Positions 50,471-61,432 are shown, counted from the stretch's first letter. The stretch is 64,000 nucleotides of DNA from Ideonella sp. MAG2 (GCA_004359425.1 PTEU01000001.1:1898098-1962097); one strand, 5' to 3'. A program made the numbers and translations. The notes: generated by a model from the letters alone, not told the origin.

Positions 50471-51080
50471 TGGCGTACACCGTGAGCTCGGCGTTATTGG
50501 CCAGGGCCAGTTTCTCCAGCACCCGAGCCCGGTAGACGCTGACGGTCTTGGGCGACAGCGTCAGCTCGGTGGCAATGTCTGAGAGCCGCTTGCCGGAGGC
50601 GATCATCACCAGGGTTTGCAGCTCGCGGTCCGAGAGCTTTTCGTGGGCGTTGGCCACGTCGGGGGTGGTCAGGCTTTCAACCAGCATCTGCGCCATGTCT
50701 GGCGTGATGTATTTGCGGCCTTGAGACACCGTGCGCACCGCCTGCACCAAGGCCGCTGGGTCGCCGCCCTTGTTCACGTAGCCATAAGCCCCGGCCTTGA
50801 GCGCGCGGATGGCGTATTGGTCTTCGGGGTACATGCTGACGACCAACACCTTGATGGTCGAGCCTTCGTCTTTGAGGACATGCAGCACGTCCAAGCCGCT
50901 GCGGCCAGGCATATTGATGTCGAGCACCAGCACATCGCAGCTTTCGTTGCGCAGCAGGCTGCGCAGCTCGCCGTAATCGCCCGCCTCGCCAATCACCTCA
51001 ATGTCGGGGGCATCGGACAGCGTGTCGCGAATGCCGCGACGAATCAGGGCGTGGTCGTCACAGATGATCACGCGAGTCAT
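50445..51080 (-). CDS. NarL/FixJ-family response regulator
   Basis: 211 residues. Receiver domain with DDH near residue 8, phosphoacceptor Asp54 in VLVLDINMPGRSGLDV, Lys in GYVNKGGDP. C-terminal LuxR-type HTH (LSDRELQTLVMIASGKRLSDIATELTLSPKTVSVYRARVLEKL). It is coupled by ATGA to the kinase upstream on the same strand. Targets unknown. Confidence 0.93.
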   Translation of the reverse strand: MTRVIICDDHALIRRGIRDTLSDAPDIEVIGEAGDYGELRSLLRNESCDVLVLDINMPGRSGLDVLHVLKDEGSTIKVLVVSMYPEDQYAIRALKAGAYGYVNKGGDPAALVQAVRTVSQGRKYITPDMAQMLVESLTTPDVANAHEKLSDRELQTLVMIASGKRLSDIATELTLSPKTVSVYRARVLEKLALANNAELTVYAIRNGLVGE

Positions 51081-52228
51081 ACATCTCCCCAGGAGCTAGG
51101 ATCATGCGGCGGGTCCGCCATCAGGCCGTCGTGGTCAACGGCAGCGGCAGCCTCGGCATCGAGTGGAACAGACAAAATCAAGGTGGTGCCCGCCGCGCCA
51201 CTGGATAGGTCTACCCAGCCACCCACGGTGGACGCCCGCTCATGCAGGCCCCGAATGCCAAAGCTCTTGACTTTGGCTAGGTCAGTATCGGTCAAGCCTC
51301 TCCCGTTGTCGCTCACTTCGAGAGACATCACACCCTGGGCGACCGACAAATCAATGCTGACGCGCGTGGCCTGGGCATGTTTGGAGACATTGGTCAGTGC
51401 CTCTTGGGCCGTGCGGTAGGCCACCAAGGGCACACCGGCGGGCAATTGCGGGTTGTCGGCACTGGTGCGAAAGGCGCACAAGATACCCGTGCGGCGCTCA
51501 AAGCGGTTGGCCAACCACTGCAGGGCGGCGACCAAGCCTTGCTCAAGAATGGCGGGCCGCAGGTTGTGCATGATGCGCTGGCTGGCCTCCAGCGCGTGGG
51601 TCACGGTTTCCATGGCGCTGTCGAGCCGCTGCTTGACCTCGGGGGTGCTGGCAGCATTGCGGGCCAGCCACGCCAGCTCAAACTTCAGCGCGCTGAGGCT
51701 GCCGCCCACGTCATCGTGGATCTCGCGGGCTATGGCGGCCCGCTCCATCTCCACACTGGTTTGCAGGTGCTGGGCCAGCTCAGAGAGACGCTGGCGCGAG
51801 GCAGCCAGCGCTTGGTCGGCCCGCAGCTTGGCGCGCTGGGTCTCGGCTGCCTCAAAAGCATGCTCTACCGCCGGACCCAGACGGGCCAGATTGCCTTTGA
51901 GCAGATAGTCACTGGCTCCGTTGCGCATGGCGGCCACGGCCACATCCTCGCCAATCTCGCCAGAGACCAAGATAAAGGGAGAACTCACACCCAGCTCGCG
52001 CACGATCTCCAAGGCTTTGATGCCTGAAAAGCCTGGGATGTTGTAGTCCGACAGGATCACGTCCCAGCGCTGTGCCAAAGCGGCCCGAAAGGCCTGCTCG
52101 GTGTCGACTCGTTCACAGTCCACCACCAGGCCACCCCGCCGCAACTGGGCCATGGCGAGGCTGTGATCGCCGTCATCATCTTCAAGGTGCAGCAAACGCA
52201 GGGGTCGCGAGGGCGCGGAGGCAGTCAT
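51077..52228 (-). CDS. receiver-histidine kinase hybrid (NarX/HisKA_3 type)
   Basis: 383 residues, soluble. N-terminal receiver (LLHLEDDDGDHSLAMAQL, Asp61 in ILSDYNIPGFSG, Lys in DYLLKGN), a coiled-coil linker (~130-160), HisKA_3 box MERAAIAREIHDDVGGSLSAL (His171), and an ATPase domain (EALTNVSKHAQATRV, DNGRGL, GIRGLHERAS). No membrane segment, so it takes its input from an upstream phosphorylation event or a partner. It phosphorylates, by position, the NarL-type regulator next to it. Confidence 0.9.
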   Translation of the reverse strand: MTASAPSRPLRLLHLEDDDGDHSLAMAQLRRGGLVVDCERVDTEQAFRAALAQRWDVILSDYNIPGFSGIKALEIVRELGVSSPFILVSGEIGEDVAVAAMRNGASDYLLKGNLARLGPAVEHAFEAAETQRAKLRADQALAASRQRLSELAQHLQTSVEMERAAIAREIHDDVGGSLSALKFELAWLARNAASTPEVKQRLDSAMETVTHALEASQRIMHNLRPAILEQGLVAALQWLANRFERRTGILCAFRTSADNPQLPAGVPLVAYRTAQEALTNVSKHAQATRVSIDLSVAQGVMSLEVSDNGRGLTDTDLAKVKSFGIRGLHERASTVGGWVDLSSGAAGTTLILSVPLDAEAAAAVDHDGLMADPPHDPSSWGDV

Positions 52229-52437
52229 GGGCAAAGTATCACCCAGACCAGCGCTGCTGAACGGCCGCCTTTGCATCGAAATGAACGGTGATTTGGGGTG
52301 TGATCTGCTCAATCGACAAAGGCAGTCTGCCGAAGAATCTCCCACAAGCAGCCCCGTGGGGCGACACAAGCCAAATCGGGCCTTAAACCCGATGTCGCAA
52401 GGTCAGACCACAGGGTATCTCAGCCCCTGGAGCCACG

Positions 52438-52899
52438 ATGTACAACCTCGACGCCAGTGCCCCGGAGCCACCTGACAAGCATGCGCTGTTAGTGGCCACC
52501 GACCTGCAGGACCACTTGATGGTGGCCTCGAATGACTTGGAGCGCCTGCAACGCCTGCTGGACGATGCCAGCGAGTCGCTGTCCGGTCATTTTTACAGCG
52601 CCACCGACCACATACAGCGCCTGCTGAGGGCTGCGGCCGTGCAAGCGGTGGATGAAGGTGGCCAGATGCACGATGCCATGCGAGACCTGGCCGGTGCCAT
52701 CACCGCGCTGCAATTCCATGACATGGCCACGCAGTTGATCAACCACACCCAAAGACGCTTGCGCGGCTGCGCCGACAAGATTGCCCGCGAAGCCATGGGA
52801 GACGACGAGGATGGAGAAACCATCGTCGAAGAAATCCCCTTGAAGCCCAATCCTGTGACACAGGACGAGATGGACGCTGGGTCCGTCGACCTGTTCTGA
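52438..52899 (+). CDS. short CheZ-like protein
   Basis: 153 residues, mostly helical. A central helix pair ends in ITALQFHDMATQLINHTQRRL; the D-x3-Q spacing (Asp95, Gln99) equals the catalytic Asp/Gln pair of CheZ (QDFQDLTGQ in E. coli), which dephosphorylates CheY-P. CheZ usually has ~200 residues, so this is a reduced form; the acidic C-terminal tail (DEMDAGSVDLF) could be the CheY-binding tail as in CheZ. It is first in the chemotaxis operon, 49 bases before cheY. AGCCCCTGGAG precedes the ATG. The function is inferred. Confidence 0.6.
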   Translation: MYNLDASAPEPPDKHALLVATDLQDHLMVASNDLERLQRLLDDASESLSGHFYSATDHIQRLLRAAAVQAVDEGGQMHDAMRDLAGAITALQFHDMATQLINHTQRRLRGCADKIAREAMGDDEDGETIVEEIPLKPNPVTQDEMDAGSVDLF

Positions 52900-52948
52900 C
52901 CTCACCCCAAACTGCCTGCCCTCACTCAGAGAAACCCGGAGAAAAGCG

Positions 52949-53311
52949 ATGCATTCCATTCTTGCCGTTGACGATTCGCCCTCGATGCGCCAAATGGTGA
53001 CCTTCACCTTGAAGAACGCTGGCTTCAACGTCGTTGAGGCGGTGGACGGCCAGGACGCCTGGGAGAAGGCCAACCAACGTGACTTCAACTTGGTGCTGAC
53101 CGACCAGAACATGCCCCGCATGGATGGCATCAGCCTGACCAAAAAGCTGCGCGAGAACCCCAAGTTCCAGTCCACGCCCATCCTGATCCTGACCACCGAG
53201 TCCAGCGACCAGATGAAGCAAGCCGGTCGCGCCGCGGGTGCCACCGGTTGGCTGGTGAAGCCCTTTGACCCGGCCAAGCTGATCGAAGTGATCGGCAAAG
53301 TCATTCGCTGA
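52949..53311 (+). CDS. cheY: CheY response regulator
   Basis: 120 residues, single receiver domain. DDSPSMRQ at the acidic pocket, Asp52 in LVLTDQNMPRMDG, Thr in ILTTESS, Lys in GWLVKPFDP. Carries phosphate from CheA to the flagellar switch. CGGAGAAAAGCG precedes the ATG. The order cheZ-like/cheY/cheA is typical for this group. Confidence 0.95.
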   Translation: MHSILAVDDSPSMRQMVTFTLKNAGFNVVEAVDGQDAWEKANQRDFNLVLTDQNMPRMDGISLTKKLRENPKFQSTPILILTTESSDQMKQAGRAAGATGWLVKPFDPAKLIEVIGKVIR

Positions 53312-53353
53312 CGCGACCTCGGGCAGACCCCTCTCTTTTTGGAGCCAGACCTC

Positions 53354-55540
53354 ATGGGCGAGACCTCACAAGACAACACTAGCGCCAGTGCCGGCATTGA
53401 CCTCAGCCAGTTCTATCAAGTCTTCTTTGAAGAAGCCGGCGAGAACCTGGAGCAGATGGAGCAAAAGCTCCTGGAACTCGATGTCAGCGCGGCCGACGAT
53501 GAAGAGCTGAACGCCATCTTCCGCTGTGCACATTCGGTCAAAGGCGGTGCGGCCACCTTTGGCTTCTCCGACGTGGCCGAGCTGACCCACCACATGGAGA
53601 CCTTGCTGGACAAGCTGCGCCGGCATGAGCTGCAACCCACCTCCTCCATGGTGGACGTGCTGCTGGCCTCTGGCGATGCCTTGAAATTCATGCTCAGCCG
53701 CCACCAAGGCGGTGGCGGTGACCCCATTGACACCTCTGAACTGGTAGGCCGCATCCGGGCCATGGCCGAAAGCGCTGGCGAGCCCCCTGCTGCTGCCCAA
53801 GCTGCCGCCCCAGCGCCAGCCGCCGCCCCACCTGCCCCGGTGGCGGTGGAAGCACCCGCACCAGCAGCCTCTAGCCTGCCCGCAGGGACCAGAGTGCTGG
53901 ACTTGACGGTGGGGCCGCTGGACCAACCCGAACAGGCCGACAATTTGTTTGATCTCTTCAAAGAGATCACGGCCCTGGGCACCATGGAGCCCTTGGATGC
54001 CCGGCGAGATGCCGACGGTGTGCGCCGGTTCAAGATCACCACCACCGCCTCCGACGATGACTTGCTGGACTTGTTCACCTTCCATGTGGACCGTGAAAAA
54101 CTCCAACTCAAGGCCTTTGGCCCCGGCTATGGCTTCCATGACGGTGCACCGGGTGCCCCCATGGCCGACGCCCATGCCAACCCCGCCAATGCGCCGGAAT
54201 TAGGCTATGGCTTCTTCGACGACGCCCCCGGTGCTCCCGGCACCGCCGCTGCTGCTGCGGCCTCTGCCACACCGGCCTCCAGTGCGGGCACCAACGCCGT
54301 CGCCGCACCGGCACCATCTGCCTCTGCCGCTAAACCCGCCGCCAAGCCAGAAGCCCGCAGCGCCGCCCAAGGCCCGGACTCCACCACCTTGCGTGTCTCG
54401 GTCGAGAAGGTCGACCAGCTCATTAACTTGGTGGGCGAGTTGGTGATCACCCAGGCCATGTTGGCCCAAAACAGCCGCAGTGTTGAAGAGGGTGTGTCGC
54501 AGCAACTGATGTCTGGCCTGGCCGACTTGGAACGCAACACCCGCGACCTGCAAGAAGCGGTGATGTCCATCCGCATGATTCCCATGTCCATGGTCTTCAA
54601 CCGCTTCCCGCGCATGTTGCGCGACTTGGCGGCCAAGCTGGGCAAAAAGGTCGAGCTGGTGACGCAAGGTGAAGCGACCGAGTTGGACAAGGGCTTGGTG
54701 GAAAAGATCACCGACCCGCTGACCCACTTGGTGCGCAATAGCTGCGACCACGGCATTGAACAGCCCCAAGAACGCCTGGCCAAGGGCAAGCCCGAACACG
54801 GCACGGTGACGCTGATTGCTTCTCACCAAGGTGGCTCCATCGTCATCGAAGTGCGTGACGACGGCCGAGGCCTGAACCGCGAGAAGCTGCTCAAGAAGGC
54901 CCGCGAGCGCGGCATTGACGCGCCCGACACCATGACCGACCAAGAGGTCTACGGCCTGATCTTCGCACCTGGCTTCTCCACCGCCGACCAAGTCACCGAC
55001 GTGTCGGGCCGCGGTGTGGGCATGGACGTGGTGAAGAAAAACATCACCTCCCTGGGCGGCACGGTGGATATCGACTCCGCCGAAGGCTACGGCATGAGCG
55101 TCAAGGTGCGCTTGCCGCTGACGCTGGCCATCATGGACGGCATGAGCATTGGTGTGGGCGACGAGGTCTACATCCTGCCGCTGTCCTCGGTGGTGGAGTC
55201 CTTCCAAGTCGAAGAATCCATGATCAAGACCATCGGCGGCTCGGGCCGTGTGGTGGAAGTGCGCGACGAATTCATGCCCGTGATTGACCTCGAAAAGGTC
55301 TTCCATGTGCCGCGGTTCGACTTTGAAAACGTCTCAAACATCATGGTGGTGGTGGAGGCCGAAGGTGGCCGCGTCGCCCTGCTGGTGGACGAGTTGCTGG
55401 GCCAACAGCAGGTGGTGGTCAAGAACCTAGAAGCCAACTACCGCAAGGTGAACGATGTCTCCGGGGCGACCATCATGGGTGATGGCCGCGTCGCGCTGAT
55501 CTTGGACATCGGGGCACTGGTTCGCCACTCGCGACATTGA
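53354..55540 (+). CDS. cheA: CheA chemotaxis histidine kinase
   Basis: 728 residues. Hpt domain with phosphoacceptor His60 in CAHSVKGGAATFGF; an Ala/Pro linker (~135-175); a P2-like region; a second Ala-rich linker (~285-335). Dimerisation domain from STTLRVSVEKVDQLINLVGELVITQAML, ATPase with LVRNSCDHGIEQ, DDGRGLNREKL and SGRGVGMDVV, then a CheW-like C-domain (LPLTLAIMDGMSIGVGDEVYILPL...). Start taken at ATG with GGAG 9 bases upstream. It drives CheY phosphorylation in receptor arrays. Confidence 0.97.
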   Translation: MGETSQDNTSASAGIDLSQFYQVFFEEAGENLEQMEQKLLELDVSAADDEELNAIFRCAHSVKGGAATFGFSDVAELTHHMETLLDKLRRHELQPTSSMVDVLLASGDALKFMLSRHQGGGGDPIDTSELVGRIRAMAESAGEPPAAAQAAAPAPAAAPPAPVAVEAPAPAASSLPAGTRVLDLTVGPLDQPEQADNLFDLFKEITALGTMEPLDARRDADGVRRFKITTTASDDDLLDLFTFHVDREKLQLKAFGPGYGFHDGAPGAPMADAHANPANAPELGYGFFDDAPGAPGTAAAAAASATPASSAGTNAVAAPAPSASAAKPAAKPEARSAAQGPDSTTLRVSVEKVDQLINLVGELVITQAMLAQNSRSVEEGVSQQLMSGLADLERNTRDLQEAVMSIRMIPMSMVFNRFPRMLRDLAAKLGKKVELVTQGEATELDKGLVEKITDPLTHLVRNSCDHGIEQPQERLAKGKPEHGTVTLIASHQGGSIVIEVRDDGRGLNREKLLKKARERGIDAPDTMTDQEVYGLIFAPGFSTADQVTDVSGRGVGMDVVKKNITSLGGTVDIDSAEGYGMSVKVRLPLTLAIMDGMSIGVGDEVYILPLSSVVESFQVEESMIKTIGGSGRVVEVRDEFMPVIDLEKVFHVPRFDFENVSNIMVVVEAEGGRVALLVDELLGQQQVVVKNLEANYRKVNDVSGATIMGDGRVALILDIGALVRHSRH

Positions 55541-55639
55541 GCCCAGCAGCTTTCCTTTCGATCCGCCCCTCGCTCAAGCCCACGATCGAGCGCGCGCCAG
55601 GTTGGTCGCGCCGCTCGATCAATTTCAAAGAGCCTCCCC

Positions 55640-57382
55640 ATGTCCTTGATGAACAAGCTCAAGCTCGCACCGCGCATGGCCTTCGCGTTTGGCCTGCAAG
55701 TGACCATCACGGCCATTCTTGTGGCCCTTGCCATCATCACCGCCAGAGGGATAGAGACCGAGTTCAAAGAGGTTCAAAACAACTACCTGCCCAAGATCTT
55801 TACCCTCACGGAGTGGGAATCGGAGATCAACCAGATTGCACGTTCAACGCGCACCATGTTGATCATGGAGGATGCAGCGGACCTCGCCGAACAACGGCAA
55901 AAGATTGAGAGCAGCCGAGCCGAGATCAAGAAGTACGCCGAGGACTTGGAGGCCAGCATCGTCAGCCCTCAAGGCAAGGCCGCCCTGGCCGAGCTGATAA
56001 AGGTCCGGGCGACTTTCATCCAAGATCTCGATGAGTTTTTGGCGCTGCATGCCAAAGGCGACAAAGAAGGTGCTCGCAAGCAGCTCTTGACGGAGTTGCG
56101 CATCACCCAACTGGCCTACATCAAGGCCATGGACACCTTGACCGACCAACAAAAGGCGATGTTGGAGTCGGCAGGCACACGCGTCAGCGAGGCCATCGCA
56201 CAAGAGACCACCCTGCTGATCGGTGGCTTGGTTGTCGTCGTCTTGCTCTGCGTGGCCATGTCTTGGTGGCTGGTGCGCAGCATCATGACGCCCATGAAAC
56301 AAGCTTTGGCGCTCTCGGAGGCCGTCGCCCAAGGCGACTTGTCTCACACCATCCAGGCGGAAGGCCGTGACGAGATGGCGGTGCTCATGCGCAGCTTGGG
56401 TGCCATGAGCCAAAGCTTGAGCGACGTGGTGAGCACCGTACGCGTCAACGCCGAAGCCGTGGCCACCGCCAGCGCGCAGATTGCACAAGGCACACAGGAC
56501 TTGAGCCAGCGCACCGAAGAGCAGGCTTCGTCGCTGCAAGAAACCGCCTCCTCCATGGAGGAGCTAGGCTCCACGGTGAAGAACAATGCCGACAATGCTA
56601 GGCAGGCCAGCCAATTGGCCAACCAGGCTTCTGGCGTGGCCCAGCACGGCGGCAGCGTGGTGGCGGATGTGGTCAACACCATGGGTGAGATCAATCACAG
56701 CAGCCGACAAATATCCGACATCATCGGCGTGATTGATGGCATCGCCTTCCAAACCAATATCTTGGCCCTGAACGCGGCTGTCGAAGCCGCTCGTGCCGGC
56801 GAGCAGGGTCGAGGGTTTGCCGTGGTGGCGGGTGAGGTGCGCAACCTCGCGCAGCGAAGCGCCGAGGCCGCCAAGGAGATCAAATCTCTGATCAGCGCCA
56901 GCGTCGAAAAGGTTGAGAAAGGCTCGGCCTTGGTGGACCGAGCCGGCAAAACCATGACCGAAGTCGTGCATTCCATCCAACGTGTCAGTGACTTGGTGGG
57001 CGAGATCAGCACCTCGACCGCCGAGCAGAGCGATGGGATGTCCCAAGTCGGTACGGCTGTGAGCCAAATGGACCAAGTCACCCAACAAAATGCGGCCCTG
57101 GTCGAAGAGAGCGCTGCGGCGGCCGAGAGCTTGCGCTCACAAGCCCAGCAACTCATGAAGTCAGTCGCTCACTTCAAGCTCAGTGGGCAGGCTGCCGTGG
57201 GGCAAGCCTTTGCGCGCCAGAGCGAGCCAGCAGCCTCTGTTCGAGCCTTGCCGTCTCCTGAAAGCAGAGGCGTCAGGCCTGCCGCACCTTCTGTCGCTTC
57301 GCACGCTGCCGCCAAGCCGGCCACACCCGGCAGAACCGAGGCTTCGACCCCGGCTCAAGATGCCGAATGGGAGACGTTTTGA
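55640..57382 (+). CDS. methyl-accepting chemotaxis protein with WxxF tail
   Basis: 580 residues. TM1 ~15-35, a ~155-residue four-helix-type periplasmic sensor, TM2 ~195-215, HAMP, and the cytoplasmic signalling hairpin with tip [42 protein letters not shown]. The final residues are EWETF, matching the CheR/CheB-tethering pentapeptide (NWETF in Tar/Tsr). Ligand unknown. First of three receptors downstream of cheA. Confidence 0.93.
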   Translation: MSLMNKLKLAPRMAFAFGLQVTITAILVALAIITARGIETEFKEVQNNYLPKIFTLTEWESEINQIARSTRTMLIMEDAADLAEQRQKIESSRAEIKKYAEDLEASIVSPQGKAALAELIKVRATFIQDLDEFLALHAKGDKEGARKQLLTELRITQLAYIKAMDTLTDQQKAMLESAGTRVSEAIAQETTLLIGGLVVVVLLCVAMSWWLVRSIMTPMKQALALSEAVAQGDLSHTIQAEGRDEMAVLMRSLGAMSQSLSDVVSTVRVNAEAVATASAQIAQGTQDLSQRTEEQASSLQETASSMEELGSTVKNNADNARQASQLANQASGVAQHGGSVVADVVNTMGEINHSSRQISDIIGVIDGIAFQTNILALNAAVEAARAGEQGRGFAVVAGEVRNLAQRSAEAAKEIKSLISASVEKVEKGSALVDRAGKTMTEVVHSIQRVSDLVGEISTSTAEQSDGMSQVGTAVSQMDQVTQQNAALVEESAAAAESLRSQAQQLMKSVAHFKLSGQAAVGQAFARQSEPAASVRALPSPESRGVRPAAPSVASHAAAKPATPGRTEASTPAQDAEWETF

Positions 57383-57443
57383 GCCACTGTCCAGCGCTGC
57401 TGCGCTATGCCCAACACCTAGGTCTTGCAACTCAGAGCACACC

Positions 57444-59012
57444 ATGTCACCCTTCCTTGGCTTGATGCGCCGGTTTTCCATTCGCTTGCGTATGCAAGCT
57501 GCTATTGCGATGGTGCTGGCCTTGTTCGCCTTGGTTGGTGTGACGGGCCTGCTAGGCGGCAACAAGCTCGCCGACTTGAACCATGAGTTCATAGAGCACT
57601 CCACCAAAGAAGTGCAAAACTTGAGTGATGTGAACGTGGCATTGGGCCGCGTGCGCGTGCACGAAAAGGCCATGATCATCGACTACCAGGACGGCCTGGC
57701 CGTGCTCAAGCACCGCGAGGCCTGGTTGGCGGAAATCAAGCAAGTCAACACCGCCCTGGGCAGCCTGCTCGAAGGTGAGGAAGACGCGGACAACCCCCTG
57801 GCGCGTGCCGCACTCAAGGACCTCGACGCCTATGTCAAGGCCACCCAGGAGGTGCTGGACAAAATGCAGAACGGCGAGTACGACGACGTTCGCGTGGCCG
57901 ACAAAGGCCTGGAAGACGCCAAACACTTGGTGGCCAAGGTAGGCCACAGTCTGGCGGAGATCAGCAAGATCGTTAAGGACGAAGCCGCAAGCAGCCTAGC
58001 GAGTTTCAGCGCCTGGATGCAGGGCATGCAATGGGCTTTCGGCGCTGCCATGGTGTTGGCCGTGGCGATTGTGGTGCCTCTGACGCTGATGAACTCACGG
58101 TCCATCACGGATCCCATCAACCATGCCCGTGAGGTCGCCTTGGCCATTGCGGGTGGCAATCTCACCGTCGAGATCCAAACCAGTGGGCGAGACGAAACAG
58201 CAGACTTGTTGCGGGCACTGGCCCATATGCAACAAGAATTGGGTAGCGTGGTGAGTGATGTGCGCCGGGCCAGTGACAGCATCCATGTGGCCTCTAGCGA
58301 GGTGGCCTCGGGCAACACTGACTTAAGCCAGCGCACCGAAACCACGGCCAGCAGCCTGCAACAGACGGCGTTGTCCATGCAGCAGTTGACCAGCAGTGTC
58401 CGCCAGAGTGCCGACGCTGCAAAGAACGCCGACCAACTGGCCAGCTCGGCCTCATTTGCGGCCGAGCGCGGTGGCGAGGTGGTGGCCAAAGTCGTGCACA
58501 CCATGGGCGACATCCACACAGCTTCTCGCAAGATCGCCGACATCATTGGGGTGATTGACGGCATTGCCTTCCAGACCAATATCTTGGCCTTGAATGCTGC
58601 CGTCGAGGCTGCCCGTGCAGGCGAGCAAGGCCGTGGCTTTGCGGTGGTGGCCTCTGAGGTCCGCAGCCTGGCCGGTCGCTCTGCTGAGGCCGCACGGGAG
58701 ATCAAGACCCTGATTCAAGCCTCAGTAGAACGCATCGATGGCGGCACACAGTTGGTTCAAAACGCTGGCTCCACCATGGCGGACATCGTGCAATCGGTAC
58801 AGCGTGTCACCCACACCATTCAAGACATCACCCAGGCAGCGGCGCAACAGAGTGACGGTATCAGCCAAGTCAATGGAGCCGTCAGCCACCTGGATCAGAT
58901 GACGCAACAAAACGCCGCCCTGGTGGAGCAAAGCGCTGCCGCTGCGCAGAGCCTGCGAGACCAAGCTGAGCGCCTCAATGCCGTTGTGGCGCGGTTCCAG
59001 TTGGCGGCCTGA
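57444..59012 (+). CDS. methyl-accepting chemotaxis protein without tethering tail
   Basis: 522 residues. TM1 ([21 protein letters not shown]), a periplasmic four-helix-bundle domain with [19 protein letters not shown]2 ([19 protein letters not shown]), HAMP, and the conserved hairpin tip as in its neighbours. It ends ...RFQLAA directly after the signalling domain, with no WxxF tail. The ATG giving [18 protein letters not shown] is chosen; the frame is open far upstream. It should rely on neighbours for adaptation if CheR is tethered. Confidence 0.92.
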   Translation: MSPFLGLMRRFSIRLRMQAAIAMVLALFALVGVTGLLGGNKLADLNHEFIEHSTKEVQNLSDVNVALGRVRVHEKAMIIDYQDGLAVLKHREAWLAEIKQVNTALGSLLEGEEDADNPLARAALKDLDAYVKATQEVLDKMQNGEYDDVRVADKGLEDAKHLVAKVGHSLAEISKIVKDEAASSLASFSAWMQGMQWAFGAAMVLAVAIVVPLTLMNSRSITDPINHAREVALAIAGGNLTVEIQTSGRDETADLLRALAHMQQELGSVVSDVRRASDSIHVASSEVASGNTDLSQRTETTASSLQQTALSMQQLTSSVRQSADAAKNADQLASSASFAAERGGEVVAKVVHTMGDIHTASRKIADIIGVIDGIAFQTNILALNAAVEAARAGEQGRGFAVVASEVRSLAGRSAEAAREIKTLIQASVERIDGGTQLVQNAGSTMADIVQSVQRVTHTIQDITQAAAQQSDGISQVNGAVSHLDQMTQQNAALVEQSAAAAQSLRDQAERLNAVVARFQLAA

Positions 59013-59041
59013 AGAGTCACTGCTAGACCTTGTCAATCACC

Positions 59042-60805
59042 ATGACTCAACTGCTACGCCAACTGTCGATTCAAAAGCGCTTACTCGCTGCCATGAGCTT
59101 GATCAGCTTGGTGCTGGTGATTCTGGGGGCTTGGGCCGCCGTGGCCTACAAAGAGGTGCAAGCCCAGGCCGACCATATGTTGAAGTGGCAGATGGACACC
59201 CAGCGCGACAGTGGCACCGTCTTGGCCTCGCTAGAGCGAATGGCCCGCATGGAGCAGGCCGTGCTGCTGACCGCGAACAATGCCGTTGAGGCTGCCGAGC
59301 AAAAAGCAGCCTGGGCCCAGCAAGTCAAAACGGCCAAGGCCTTGTTGGAGGCCGCCAAGCTTGCCGACAGCTCCGACACCCAGCGCAACACCCATGTCAC
59401 CGAGGGTCTGACGGCCCTGCAGGCCTACGCCAGCGAGGTTGAACCGGTGCTGCAACAGGTGGTGGATGCCAAGATCGACGCCAATGCGGGATACGCCTAC
59501 ACCAGCAGGGCACAGCCCAACCTCGACCAAGCCCGCACCTCGCTGGGGGCCTGGGCCACGGCGACGCAGGACAGCATCACCCAAGCTCGGACCCAGCAGA
59601 GGGAGCATGGGCAACTGCAATCCAACATCCGTGCCGGTAGTGCGCTGGCGGTGATGGTGATCGCCATGTGGTTGATGATGAAGGTCGCCCGCTCGGTCAC
59701 CCACCCCCTCAACGAGGCCGCCCGGCAGGCCCAGCGCATGGCCGAGGGTGATCTCAACCCGGTGGAGCCCGATAAAGGCCGCGACGAGGTGCATGAGTTT
59801 ATGGCTGCGCTGGACGAGATGCGCAGCTCGCTGCGCGGCGTGGTGGCCAAGGTCCGCGATGGCTCCAAGAGCATTCACCTGGCCAGCACCGAGGTGGCCT
59901 CAGGCAACTTGGACCTGAGCCAGCGCACCGAGCAGACGGCCAGCAACTTGCAACGCACCGCCAGCGCCATGGAGGAGCTGACCAGCACCGTGCAGCACAG
60001 TGCTGAATCCGCCACGCAAGCCAACCAGTTGGCGGCCTCGGCCTCGCAGGCCGCACAGCGCGGTGGCCAAGTGGTGGCCGAGGTGGTCTCCAATATGGCT
60101 GAAATCTCCGGTGCCAGCCGCAAGATCGCAGACATCACCAGCGTGATTGACGGCATTGCCTTTCAGACCAATATCCTGGCCCTCAACGCCGCCGTCGAGG
60201 CCGCCCGCGCGGGCGAACAAGGCCGCGGCTTTGCCGTGGTGGCTGGTGAGGTGCGCTCACTGGCCCAGCGCTCGGCCGAGGCGGCCCGCGAGATCAAATC
60301 GCTGATCGGTGGCTCAGTAGAAAAGGTCGAAACAGGTGCTCGCCTGGTGGGCGTTGCAGGCACGACCATCGAGGAATTGGTGTCCTCGGTCGGCCGGGTC
60401 AGCGACATCATTGGCGAGATTTCTTCGGCCGCCGTAGAGCAAAGCCGAGGCCTCAGCGAGGTCAACACCTCCGTGGCCGAACTCGACCAAATGACCCAGC
60501 AAAACGCCGCGCTGGTGGAACAAGGTGCCGCGGCCGCTGCCAGCATGCGCTCGCAAACCGAGCTGTTGCTCTCTGCCGTGGCCGCCTTCCAGTTGGGGGA
60601 CGGCCTCAGCGCTGTTGAGCCTGCCCTGCCTTTGCCCACGGCCCCCCAGCCCCCCGCTCATGAGGCTGCCGCTCGGCAGGTCTTGTCTGCCTTGGTGAGA
60701 GCTCCTGCACCCTCGCCAATCGCCCCACCGTCGACCCCAGCGATGCCATCGATCAAGCCGAGCCCCAAAGCGGCTGCCGACGATGGAGACTGGGAAACAT
60801 TTTGA
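59042..60805 (+). CDS. methyl-accepting chemotaxis protein with WxxF tail
   Basis: 587 residues. TM1 ([18 protein letters not shown]), Ala-rich periplasmic helical domain, TM2 ([14 protein letters not shown]), HAMP ([22 protein letters not shown]), signalling hairpin. A Pro/Ala-rich linker of ~60 residues leads to the final DWETF. Linker plus pentapeptide is the normal way to hold CheR/CheB on a receptor. Paralogous to the two receptors upstream; the hairpin tips are nearly identical. Confidence 0.93.
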   Translation: MTQLLRQLSIQKRLLAAMSLISLVLVILGAWAAVAYKEVQAQADHMLKWQMDTQRDSGTVLASLERMARMEQAVLLTANNAVEAAEQKAAWAQQVKTAKALLEAAKLADSSDTQRNTHVTEGLTALQAYASEVEPVLQQVVDAKIDANAGYAYTSRAQPNLDQARTSLGAWATATQDSITQARTQQREHGQLQSNIRAGSALAVMVIAMWLMMKVARSVTHPLNEAARQAQRMAEGDLNPVEPDKGRDEVHEFMAALDEMRSSLRGVVAKVRDGSKSIHLASTEVASGNLDLSQRTEQTASNLQRTASAMEELTSTVQHSAESATQANQLAASASQAAQRGGQVVAEVVSNMAEISGASRKIADITSVIDGIAFQTNILALNAAVEAARAGEQGRGFAVVAGEVRSLAQRSAEAAREIKSLIGGSVEKVETGARLVGVAGTTIEELVSSVGRVSDIIGEISSAAVEQSRGLSEVNTSVAELDQMTQQNAALVEQGAAAAASMRSQTELLLSAVAAFQLGDGLSAVEPALPLPTAPQPPAHEAAARQVLSALVRAPAPSPIAPPSTPAMPSIKPSPKAAADDGDWETF

Positions 60806-60886
60806 ATACTTGACTCTCTGCGCTGAGCTGCCGATAACACGCCATCAACAGATGGACCTCTTTGCCGACGCCACTAAGGACCGACC

Positions 60887-61432
60887 ATGGACATGATTGC
60901 TGAAGCCCCTCCCCTCACCCGCCCAGAGGCCGAGCGTGCCCTGCCGGGGTCGCGCGGCCGAGCGCCCGCTACGGCCTCCTCGGCCCAAGGCGAATACCTG
61001 ACCTTCCGCCTCGGCGGCGAGGAATACGGCATCGACATCCTCAGGGTGCAGGAAATCCGCTCCTATGAGCAACCCACCCGCATTGCCAACTCGCCCTCGT
61101 TCCTGAAAGGCGTGGTCAACTTGCGCGGCGTCATCGTTCCCATCATTGACCTGCGCGTCAAGCTGGGCTGCGAAACGGCCGAGTTCAACGCGTTCACTGT
61201 CGTCATCGTGCTGAACATCCGAGGTCGCGTGGTGGGAGCCGTGGTGGACTCGGTGTCGGACGTGCTGGAGTTGTCGCGTGACGCCATCAAGCCCGCCCCA
61301 GAGATGAACAACCAAGTGGACATGTCCTACCTGACGGGCATTGCCAATGTGGGCGAGCGCATGTTGATCTTGATGGACATCCAGGCGCTGATGAGCTCGG
61401 CCGACATGGGCTTGATTGACAGCATTGGCTGA
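60887..61432 (+). CDS. cheW: CheW coupling protein
   Basis: 181 residues. EYLTFRLGGEEYGIDILRVQEIRSYEQPTRIANSPSFLKGVVNLRGVIVPIIDLRVKLG is the CheW signature; VVGAVVDSVSDVLELSRDAIKPAPEM and NVGERMLILMDIQALM complete the double barrel. Links receptors to CheA. Last gene of the chemotaxis operon, followed by a terminator. No cheR, cheB or cheD follows. Confidence 0.96.
   Translation: MDMIAEAPPLTRPEAERALPGSRGRAPATASSAQGEYLTFRLGGEEYGIDILRVQEIRSYEQPTRIANSPSFLKGVVNLRGVIVPIIDLRVKLGCETAEFNAFTVVIVLNIRGRVVGAVVDSVSDVLELSRDAIKPAPEMNNQVDMSYLTGIANVGERMLILMDIQALMSSADMGLIDSIG

Noticed and set aside
52310..52336. possible sigma-28 (FliA) promoter, GCCGAAGA, before the chemotaxis operon
   Set aside because: The -10-like box is fair but the -35 at the right spacing (CAATCGAC) has almost no match to TAAAGTTT.
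54200..55306. 368-codon minus-strand open frame opposite cheA
   Set aside because: His-rich shadow of the CheA ATPase and CheW-like domains; no ribosome-binding site or recognisable fold.
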